Part shown: in pieces, positions 1 through 7,143 of the stretch
How positions within the stretch are numbered: position 1 is the stretch's first letter
Layout: every line of letters begins with the position of its first letter
Assembly: GCA_018262715.1 (NCBI GenBank)
Contig: JADFDS010000003.1
Span: 37,063-101,062, forward strand
Length of the DNA: 64,000 bases
Source: Bacteroidota bacterium
GTDB lineage: Bacteria > Bacteroidota > Bacteroidia > Bacteroidales > VadinHA17
Direction of reading: 5' to 3'
Notes under the pieces: generated by a model
Seen by the model: only the letters and a program-made list of their open reading frames with translations
Databases searched by the model: none
Told to the model about the DNA's origin: nothing
Made by a program: the position numbers and the translations under genes

Positions 1-283
1 GTGCCTTAGGTGCAGGAGGAGCCTCGGGCGGAACAGGCGGAACCGGAAGATCCGGATCCGGCATCGCTATGACATCAATTCTCCTGCCTGGCTGAAACTC
101 AACCGGATCAGATGTAAAATACGGCACCAGGAAAAAGGAGGCGCCAACCAGCAGTCCGGCAACAAGGGAAACACTCATAGTTGAACCGTAACGGCGCCGC
201 AGGTCATAAGCGCCATAATCCCTGTTGCGATCCCGGAAGATAATATCATCAAACCCGGGAACCTTTTCTTTTTTCCTCTTCAT
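1..283 (-). CDS. TonB-family energy transducer, N-terminal part (cut by left edge)
   Basis: The reverse strand is open from an ATG at 283 to the window edge, giving about 94 residues. The N-terminus carries FDDIIF and YGAYDLRRRYG, a signature common at the start of Bacteroidota TonB proteins. A single hydrophobic segment follows (about residues 33-53, inner-membrane anchor) and then a proline-rich stretch rich in PP and PxP, as expected for the periplasm-spanning linker. TonB couples the proton-motive force to outer-membrane receptors such as the one starting at 1941. The C-terminal TonB domain lies outside the window, so a fused or divergent C-terminus cannot be excluded. Confidence 0.8.
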   Translation of the reverse strand, partial: MKRKKEKVPGFDDIIFRDRNRDYGAYDLRRRYGSTMSVSLVAGLLVGASFFLVPYFTSDPVEFQPGRRIDVIAMPDPDLPVPPVPPEAPPAPKA

Positions 284-414
284 AATTCAAGATTTAAGTT
301 TAAAATATTAATGAAGAGGCGCCTCTTGCATAATAAACATCAAATATTGTACCATGGTCGTTTAACAAATCACAATAATATGATTTGTATCATTTATTTG
401 TGAGAACCGCATGC

Positions 415-422
415 TATCTTTG
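415..422 (+). promoter_or_regulatory. Putative Bacteroidota -7 promoter box (TATCTTTG)
   Basis: This octamer fits the Bacteroidota -7 consensus TAnnTTTG and lies 45 bp before the ATG of the first lipoprotein at 468. TTTG motifs occur further upstream (384-387, 397-400), but neither sits at the usual 19-21 bp spacing. Confidence 0.5.
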
Positions 423-467
423 CCAGCGATGTGTAAATAATTGCATAACGAAAAAAGAAAGAAAGAA

Positions 468-1016
468 ATGAAAACAAGGTTTGCCCTTTTAATGATTCTG
501 CCACTGGTTGCTGTTATGATTTCAGGCTGCGAGAAGGAAAAAGAAAATCCGTCAGTCACCCTGGGTGCACAGGCGAATGCCGCAGTACCCGGATTCTATT
601 CGGTTTCACTTGATAAAACATACACCATGAGCCAGGCTGCTGACAACGCCGGCATGATTGACATATTCTGCTTCTATGAGGCCGCGACCGGCAACAACAT
701 CGCTCTTGCATCGCCGGGTTCAGGCATAAGGGATATTTTTACCGGTGATGACATGCCCGATAACTGGGGGACAAAGAATACAACTTATTTCTTCCAAACC
801 ACACTGACTGCAACCCAGTTTGAAGCTGTACAGGACGGTGATGCACTTATTGAAACCTCCTTTGATACTGACAACGCCCGCAAAAAGGCAAAGGATGTCC
901 AGGTGGGACAGGTCTGGGCGTTCAGGACCCAGGACGGCACCTACGGACTCCTGCTGGCTACTGCCGTGACACAGGGCGCAGACGGTACTGTTACCTTCAG
1001 GGTCCGGACAAAGTAG
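468..1016 (+). CDS. Small exported lipoprotein preceding a TonB-dependent receptor
   Basis: This 182-residue protein begins with a lipoprotein signal (MKTRFALLMILPLVAVMISG then Cys). A longer reading would need a TTG at 441, so the ATG at 468 is preferred. The mature part, from about residue 45 to the end, resembles the C-terminal half of the next gene: both have an LTxxQF-like segment, a W-x-x-K-N-x-T segment and an F-R-T-x-D-G-x-Y-G-L-L motif near the C-terminus. It is 7 bp from the next lipoprotein, which is followed by a TonB-dependent receptor, so it is probably a surface or periplasmic accessory that captures the receptor's ligand. The layout recalls hmuY-hmuR haem uptake, but I cannot show haem binding. 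Ligand unknown. Confidence 0.75.
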   Translation: MKTRFALLMILPLVAVMISGCEKEKENPSVTLGAQANAAVPGFYSVSLDKTYTMSQAADNAGMIDIFCFYEAATGNNIALASPGSGIRDIFTGDDMPDNWGTKNTTYFFQTTLTATQFEAVQDGDALIETSFDTDNARKKAKDVQVGQVWAFRTQDGTYGLLLATAVTQGADGTVTFRVRTK

Positions 1017-1023
1017 TTCTGCC

Positions 1024-1923
1024 ATGGCAAAACGGATTCAGTGCTTCGCGTTACTGATCATCATTGCTTTAGCCGGTTGTGTCAAGGATAACCCCGGGAC
1101 CACGCCCCTGATACTGCTAAAGTCAGGCGGAGCCTTTACCGCTGACGGCTCGGCAGTGGCACCCGGGGGAGCACTCAGGTTCGGCCTTTCGGTATCCGGA
1201 GGAGGCGGGGCCATCACCAACCTGGTTGTTAAAAGGATCTCTGACGGTGTGGCTGTCATTGAAGCCGACAAAGGCATGTATATCAGTTACGGGGGGCTTG
1301 ACACCACACTGATCTATACCAGAGGCTATGGTCAGACTGAACGGTGGGTGTTCTCAGTCATGAACTCGTACCGTGACACGGCATCAGTATCACTCACGGT
1401 GCTGAAAGGCGCCGGCTCTGCCTGGGGTGAGATAAGCCATCACCAGTCAATAAGGATAGGGTTGCAGGAGAACACTTCCCTGCCGCACTTCGTCGATCTT
1501 CACGCCGGCATCGCATATGACGCTACCGGTGTTACCGGACATGAGTCAGAGGTTGACATGGCCGCCTTCTGGTATCTTACCTCCGGCACCTCATCACCCA
1601 CTCTCACCTGTCCGGCATATTCCTCCGCACTTACATACTATCCCCTGTTCGGATCATGGAGCGCGAAGAACCAGACTATGTATGACTACTACACGTCTGA
1701 CAACAATCTTGTAACTCCTGCCCAGTTTGATCTTGCAACAAATGACAGCCTGCTGGTCAACGCCTACCGGCCCGGCAGTGTCAGCGGGCAATCGAAGTTT
1801 GCCTACACCGGTAAGGTGGTGCCTTTCCGGACCGCTGACGGTAAATACGGGCTTCTCAGGGTCATCCGTGCAGACGAGACTCCGGAGGGGGAGATGGAGA
1901 TCGCTGTCAAGATCCAGAAATAG
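1024..1923 (+). CDS. Lipoprotein related to its upstream neighbour, with an extra N-terminal domain
   Basis: This 299-residue protein starts with a lipoprotein signal ending ALAGC. After a short linker comes a domain of about 100 residues that looks like an immunoglobulin-type beta sandwich. The remaining 150 or so residues align by eye with the whole mature part of the preceding lipoprotein, including FRTADGKYGLL near the end. The receptor gene begins 17 bp downstream, so the three genes are probably one operon. I recognise no named family. An accessory ligand-binding role for the receptor is inferred from position only. Confidence 0.75.
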   Translation: MAKRIQCFALLIIIALAGCVKDNPGTTPLILLKSGGAFTADGSAVAPGGALRFGLSVSGGGGAITNLVVKRISDGVAVIEADKGMYISYGGLDTTLIYTRGYGQTERWVFSVMNSYRDTASVSLTVLKGAGSAWGEISHHQSIRIGLQENTSLPHFVDLHAGIAYDATGVTGHESEVDMAAFWYLTSGTSSPTLTCPAYSSALTYYPLFGSWSAKNQTMYDYYTSDNNLVTPAQFDLATNDSLLVNAYRPGSVSGQSKFAYTGKVVPFRTADGKYGLLRVIRADETPEGEMEIAVKIQK

Positions 1924-1940
1924 ATTCAAGTCCAGGCGAA

Positions 1941-4325
1941 ATGAAGATCGATGTAAAGATCCGGAAACAGAATACATTAAAACCATTAATAGTGAAGCCC
2001 TTCAGATTTATTATTTCTGCAATACTCCTTCTGGCCGCTGCCGCCGGTGTCTCTGCCCAGGGTACCATTACCGGGAGAGTCACCGGCGGTCCGGAAGGCC
2101 GCCCGCTCCCGGATGCCGCGGTGATACTTGACGGAACAAGAGGTGTGACCACCGGCAGTGATGGCAGGTTCATAATTGACAGGGTATCCGCAGGAACCCA
2201 CACCCTGGAGGCAAGGATCCTGGGATACACCACCCGGAATGTCACAGTGGATGTCAGGGACGGTGCAACAGGCACTGTCAGTTTCCGGCTTGAAGAGGAG
2301 TTCATTGACGCCGGTGCAGTGATAGTCACCGCCAATCGCGGCGCCAGCCGCATTGCTGATGTCCCGGCACGTGTCACCCTTATCAGTTCCGCAGCTGTCG
2401 AGTCGAGGCCCGTTACCACCGTAGACGAGATGCTGTCAACTGTGCCAGGACTTAACGTTAGCCGCTCATTCGGGATCTTTTCACACAAATCAAGTGTCAC
2501 CATGCGTGGTCTCAGCGGTAACGAACAGGCCAGGGTGCTGGTCATGATTGACGGTGTCCCTGTCAATAAATCAGACGGAGGTTCAGTCAACTGGAACCTT
2601 ATTGACCCGGCAATGGTTGACAGGATAGAGGTGGTCAAGGGGCCTGCATCATCAATGTACGGCAGCAACGCCATGGGAGGTGCCATCAACGTTATCACCC
2701 GCAGGCCCTCAGGTGAGCTATCTGGTAAGATCACCGCAGGCTATGGCACATACAATACCTTCACAGGAAGGATCAGCCTTGGCCAGAACATGAATCCCGG
2801 CAGTGACAGGGGATTCTATTACCTTCTCAACGGATTCTACCGCCAGAGCGATGGCTACATAACACAGTCGGAGTTCGACCAGGCTGCCAATCCGTATGTG
2901 GTTGCATCAGACATGCTGGAGTACTCGGCCAGCCTCAAAACAGGCTACAACATAAGGAAAGGAGAATTTATCGAGGCTGATTTCATTGCATACAATGACA
3001 GGCGCGGCACGGGTGAGCTGGTGTGGCAGCAGCACGGCAACACCACTGATCATGACACATATCAGTTCAGGACCAGGTACAGCGTTGAACGCGAACGCCT
3101 TTCGGCTGATGTGAGCCTCTTCTGGCTGCAGGAAGACTACAAAAAAGTAAATGAATACCTTAAGGATGATTACACATGGTACAATGTGTTGTCGGAAAGA
3201 CTCGACGCGGGTCTGCTCTCTTCAGTCACCTGGAAGGCCGGCAGCCGGCACCGGTTGTCGGCAGGCACTGACCTGAAGGCTGGAAGTGTTGATGCAGCTG
3301 ACGTCTATTACACATCGACCGATATAGTTTACAACCGGGGCAGGATGCTTAGCGCCGGTCTTTATATCCAGGATGCCTTTTCAATCATCCATGACAGGCT
3401 GACCCTTACTGCAGGACTCAGGTATGACCTCTCAATGTTCCGTGACGGTGCATTCTACATCGATACTCCCTCGGCCGAAACGGTCTTCATGAGGAATATT
3501 GAGAACCGTGAGATGGACAATGTAACCTGGGGTGCCCTCAGCCCCAGGCTGGCTCTCAACTATACCCCTTCAGAGGGCACAAGGATTTATCTCTCTGCAG
3601 GAAGAGGATTCCGTCCGTCAGTGCTTGATGACCTCTGCAGGTCAGGCCGGATCAAAGGCGGATTCAAGCTGGCGAACGCTGACGCTTCGCCTGAATACCT
3701 GGCCAACATAGAGGCAGGGGGCGACTTCACCCTTTCAGGCAAACTGAGAGCATCCTTGTCAGCGTGGTATTCGCGTGGCAGGGACTTCCTTTATTATGTA
3801 AACACTGGTGACTCAATCGACATGGGATACGGGCTCAGGCCCATCCTTGTACGGACGAACATCCCGCTTGTTGAAATCACCGGCGCTGAAGCCGAACTGA
3901 ACTGGCCGGTCTCACCGGCGGTATTTCTTGGCGCAGCATACGGTTACAGTTATTCGGTAATTTCTGATTACCGTCCGCTTGACGCCGGCGACCCCATTGA
4001 CCTGACCGGCAACCATCTGACAGACGTCCCCACTTCGACGGTGTCACTGACAGCTCGCTGGAACAACCGGTTTGTCAATGTCGGCCTTGTTGCCCGTTAC
4101 CAGGGAGTCATGTGGGTCAATGACCAGAATATCTTCGATGAGGTTGTCGGAAGTGACCGTTACCCGGCATATGCCACGGTTGACATCAGGCTGTCAAGGG
4201 TGTTTGCTGAAAAGGTGTCAGTTGACCTCGGCGTACAGAACCTCCCTGACACCAAATTCTATGACAGTAAGGGTGCCGTCTGCCCCGGCAGGTTCATCAC
4301 CCTGGAGCTGGGATACAGGTTCTGA
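1941..4325 (+). CDS. TonB-dependent outer-membrane receptor with carboxypeptidase-regulatory-like domain
   Basis: This 794-residue protein starts with a long signal peptide (cleavage probably near residue 40). A carboxypeptidase-regulatory-like beta domain follows (about 42-125), then a plug domain (about 135-240) with VPGLNVSR, MRGLSG, VLVMIDGVPVN and VEVVKGPASSMYGSNAMGGAINVIT-like segments typical of TonB receptors. The rest is a 22-strand barrel ending in a C-terminal aromatic (YRF). The plug and barrel resemble BtuB/HmuR-type receptors rather than SusC. No SusD partner follows. The two upstream lipoproteins are its likely partners. The substrate could be a metal complex, haem or a vitamin and cannot be decided from sequence. 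It faces a convergent gene 35 bp downstream. Confidence 0.9.
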   Translation: MKIDVKIRKQNTLKPLIVKPFRFIISAILLLAAAAGVSAQGTITGRVTGGPEGRPLPDAAVILDGTRGVTTGSDGRFIIDRVSAGTHTLEARILGYTTRNVTVDVRDGATGTVSFRLEEEFIDAGAVIVTANRGASRIADVPARVTLISSAAVESRPVTTVDEMLSTVPGLNVSRSFGIFSHKSSVTMRGLSGNEQARVLVMIDGVPVNKSDGGSVNWNLIDPAMVDRIEVVKGPASSMYGSNAMGGAINVITRRPSGELSGKITAGYGTYNTFTGRISLGQNMNPGSDRGFYYLLNGFYRQSDGYITQSEFDQAANPYVVASDMLEYSASLKTGYNIRKGEFIEADFIAYNDRRGTGELVWQQHGNTTDHDTYQFRTRYSVERERLSADVSLFWLQEDYKKVNEYLKDDYTWYNVLSERLDAGLLSSVTWKAGSRHRLSAGTDLKAGSVDAADVYYTSTDIVYNRGRMLSAGLYIQDAFSIIHDRLTLTAGLRYDLSMFRDGAFYIDTPSAETVFMRNIENREMDNVTWGALSPRLALNYTPSEGTRIYLSAGRGFRPSVLDDLCRSGRIKGGFKLANADASPEYLANIEAGGDFTLSGKLRASLSAWYSRGRDFLYYVNTGDSIDMGYGLRPILVRTNIPLVEITGAEAELNWPVSPAVFLGAAYGYSYSVISDYRPLDAGDPIDLTGNHLTDVPTSTVSLTARWNNRFVNVGLVARYQGVMWVNDQNIFDEVVGSDRYPAYATVDIRLSRVFAEKVSVDLGVQNLPDTKFYDSKGAVCPGRFITLELGYRF

Positions 4326-4360
4326 TATCACGGAATGGCCCCCGGTGTTTCCCGTACACC

Positions 4361-7006
4361 TCAGCGCAAGCCGAAGCGGTACGAGAACTTTACGAGAAAG
4401 ATGTTGTGTGCTTTCGTGGCATTGAAGAGATCATATGATTGCCGGCTGAGACTGAACCGGCCATCATCCGTATTGTAATCCCTGCTCTGTGACCAGACGA
4501 GATAGGCTGTTGATCCGGGAAGAAACTCCCAGCGCACTACCAGGTTGTGAAGGAATTCACTTACAGTGAAGTCGGGATTGCTGAAATTATAGTCTGGTGA
4601 CTTGTCGAGATTCTCATCGATACTGTATTTCCTGTCCTTGATTGCATAGGTTATCACTCCGCCGTCAAGCATCTCATAGCGGCCATCAAGGCTGGCAGCA
4701 ACAGGGTCAGTGATCCGTTTGAACTCGCTGTAGTCACCTGATCCGAAGAAAGGCTGACCCCAGTACTGGATTGTCAGGTCGGGAGTGATGTTGAAATCTG
4801 CCCTTATCGAAATACTATATATCTTCTGGTCTATGGAACCGAAAATATACCTCTCAGATTGATCATTCAGACCCTCAAGATGCCTGAAGGTGACATACTG
4901 CATCATGTTAACAGTCCGGCTCCACCCTGGCTCAATATTGAGAGTCAGGGTATTAAACGGTCTGTACTCCAGCTCAAAGCTCAGCTCGTAGCTGGTCATC
5001 ACATCATTGAAAGTCCGGGTAACACTGAAATCCACCTCACCTGACAGTTTTTTCCGCCAGTCAGAATCAATGCTGGCCGACAGATACAGTTGACCGGGCA
5101 TTTTCATTGCCGGACCCCCTCGCAAAAGGTGGTTATCAGTTTCGGGACTGGTCAGCTGGCCGCTGAGGAACGTCCGCCACTGGTTCTGGTAGTTTGCTGT
5201 CCACGACTGGGAGACGGCTACGGCATTGGTATGTCCGCCGAAGTCCATCAGGTGTATCAGGTTGGTCCCGAAGCTCATGCTTCTGAATACACTGAATGGC
5301 TTATAAATGTTATAGTTGATTACTCCCACTCCCATATGCATGTCAGCCATCAGCATATAACCTATATCGTTGATCTCAAAGCCCGGTGATTTCCAGCTCG
5401 AGAGGTAAATAAACTGCCAGTTGCCCCCGATCTTGCCCGCCATAAGGTTTCCTCCGAATCCGCTAAGTGACGTTCGGGTGATGTCATAATCGAGATAATC
5501 TGCATCGGGCCTGGCGAAGTTGTGGATAACAGATCTCTGGGTGCCGGCAATCATTTCATCGGTTCCTGTGACATTACTGACGGCAGTGCGCAACCGGAAG
5601 ATGTAATTCATGTTACCGAAGTATCTGGTGAAGTCGATGCCGGCAGAGGTTGCTGACTTATGGAAGTAATCCTCGGTTTCCGCATCAAGTGATCTGATCG
5701 TGCTTGTCACCATCCCGCCGATTATTGTTTTTCCCCCGCTGAAGTCCTTCTGCACCCTGCCCACGCCGTAGTTGGTAAGCGGCTCGGCAGTCCTGAATGT
5801 TGTCTCACCTGTCAGGGGATCATGGATCCTGGTACTCACATTTGCAGTCACCGCTTCAATGAAACCCACCGAGAGTCCGCCTGCGGATTTGCCGGTCAGC
5901 TTTGCCGATCCGATTATGGGAGTGAACGCGGGGGTATAGGCATATTCACCTTGGCCGGCTGAATGGCTCAGCCGTGGCTGCCTGCCTATTCTTCTCGAAT
6001 AGAACATGTTGTCATTCCCGCGGCCGCCGCTGCCCAATCCAAGGTTGTAGTCCGTTATGTTGTTACCTTCAATGAAGAAAGGCCGCTTTTCACTGAAGAA
6101 AGTTTCAAAGGCTGTGAGGTTAACTTCTGACGGGTCAGCCTCAACCTGCCCGAAATCGGGATTAAGTGACAGACTGAGGATCATGTTGTTTGTCACCCCT
6201 ATTTTTGCATCAAGGCCAATATTTCCTTTGATATCAGTTCCGTCATGGTACGGATTGCCCTGTTCCCCTTCATAGGTTTCCAGTCTTGCCACACCGTAGG
6301 GGGTCAGGTCAAACAGCTTCCGGGGCCTGATGTTTGTGAGGCCTTTAAGCAGCCCGGCATTATGAACCAGCCCTGAAGCGTTCCTGGCAATGGGTTGCCA
6401 CATAACCGTCTCATTATGGCGATATATTTCCCTCAGCACCTCCAGCCCCCATACCTGCTGGTCGCTGGCAGAGAACCGGAGCTGTGTGAGCGGTATCCTC
6501 ATTTCAGCGGCCCATCCCCAGTCAAATATTCCGGTTTTGACGTACCATATCGGATCGAATGAGTCATCCTCTGTCAGCCCGTCATCAATCCACATCAGGT
6601 CTCCCTTGACGCCTGCCGCGCTTACCGTAAATCCGAATGCAGTGCGCTGGTCAAAGTATGAATCCAGGGCTACAGACACCTCGTCACCCTCAGTATCATC
6701 ACGCCTTGTCATGCGTGAAACGATGCTGTCAGGCGCAGTATCATAGGCTTTTATGGCAACATAGATATTGTAATCATCATAAAGCAGTTTGAACTCTGTC
6801 TTCTGACTGACGGGCGCCCCTTCGGCCGGGTCATACTGCCAGAAGTCACCGGCCCATTCACCTTCTGTCCATTCTTCATCGTCAGGCACACCGTTGATCA
6901 CCGGCGGATTTTCAGTGCGGCTGGCGGTATATTCTTTTTTCTCGTACTCCTGGGCTGGCAGAACGAGGGTAATACATGAAAAAAGAATGAGAAGGCCACT
7001 TTTCAT
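4361..7006 (-). CDS. DUF5916 outer-membrane protein with N-terminal CBM9-like domain (copy 1)
   Basis: This 881-residue protein has a signal peptide (MKSGLLILFSCITLVLPAQ). A carbohydrate-binding family 9-like domain follows (about 30-220; PPVINGVPDDEEW start, LLYDDYNIYVAIKAYD), then the DUF5916 region with the hallmark EKRPFFIEGNNI and repeated amphipathic strands to a terminal YRFGLR. This suggests a barrel in the outer membrane. No enzymatic activity is established for the family. A close paralogue of almost equal length lies directly upstream on the same strand (7144-9786). The two share most motifs, including the C-terminal FLVKF-YRFGLR, pointing to tandem duplication. The gene has its own promoter-like box at 7040-7047. 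Confidence 0.85.
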   Translation of the reverse strand: MKSGLLILFSCITLVLPAQEYEKKEYTASRTENPPVINGVPDDEEWTEGEWAGDFWQYDPAEGAPVSQKTEFKLLYDDYNIYVAIKAYDTAPDSIVSRMTRRDDTEGDEVSVALDSYFDQRTAFGFTVSAAGVKGDLMWIDDGLTEDDSFDPIWYVKTGIFDWGWAAEMRIPLTQLRFSASDQQVWGLEVLREIYRHNETVMWQPIARNASGLVHNAGLLKGLTNIRPRKLFDLTPYGVARLETYEGEQGNPYHDGTDIKGNIGLDAKIGVTNNMILSLSLNPDFGQVEADPSEVNLTAFETFFSEKRPFFIEGNNITDYNLGLGSGGRGNDNMFYSRRIGRQPRLSHSAGQGEYAYTPAFTPIIGSAKLTGKSAGGLSVGFIEAVTANVSTRIHDPLTGETTFRTAEPLTNYGVGRVQKDFSGGKTIIGGMVTSTIRSLDAETEDYFHKSATSAGIDFTRYFGNMNYIFRLRTAVSNVTGTDEMIAGTQRSVIHNFARPDADYLDYDITRTSLSGFGGNLMAGKIGGNWQFIYLSSWKSPGFEINDIGYMLMADMHMGVGVINYNIYKPFSVFRSMSFGTNLIHLMDFGGHTNAVAVSQSWTANYQNQWRTFLSGQLTSPETDNHLLRGGPAMKMPGQLYLSASIDSDWRKKLSGEVDFSVTRTFNDVMTSYELSFELEYRPFNTLTLNIEPGWSRTVNMMQYVTFRHLEGLNDQSERYIFGSIDQKIYSISIRADFNITPDLTIQYWGQPFFGSGDYSEFKRITDPVAASLDGRYEMLDGGVITYAIKDRKYSIDENLDKSPDYNFSNPDFTVSEFLHNLVVRWEFLPGSTAYLVWSQSRDYNTDDGRFSLSRQSYDLFNATKAHNIFLVKFSYRFGLR

Positions 7007-7039
7007 TTTGATGAGGATTCAGGGACAGTAAAGCTAATA

Positions 7040-7047
7040 CAAAGTTA
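7040..7047 (-). promoter_or_regulatory. Putative -7 promoter box (TAACTTTG on the minus strand)
   Basis: The complement reads TAACTTTG, matching TAnnTTTG, and ends 33 bp upstream of the ATG at 7006. It would let the downstream DUF5916 copy be transcribed separately from the upstream one. Confidence 0.45.
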
Positions 7048-7091
7048 GGGAAAATTTCTGCAATCTTTCCCGGGCTGAATTGTAAAACATG

Positions 7092-7121
7092 AAGAGCGAC
7101 GGAGTGATACCCGTCGCTCTT
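7092..7121 (-). terminator. Hairpin between the two DUF5916 genes
   Basis: An 11-bp perfect stem (AAGAGCGACGG with CCGTCGCTCTT) and a short loop lie 22 bp beyond the stop of the 7144-9786 gene. The following minus-strand tract is only weakly U-rich (TTTT a few bases on), so termination may be partial. Confidence 0.5.
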
Positions 7122-7143
7122 CCGGACCTGCGATCAGCGGCGA

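Noticed and set aside
468..1923. Calling the lipoproteins HmuY
   Set aside because: Only the short FRTxDG ending and the gene layout resemble HmuY; no haem-binding residues can be identified.
1907..2734. 275-codon open frame antisense to the TonB receptor
   Set aside because: It lies wholly opposite a well-supported receptor gene and shows no domain or signal pattern.
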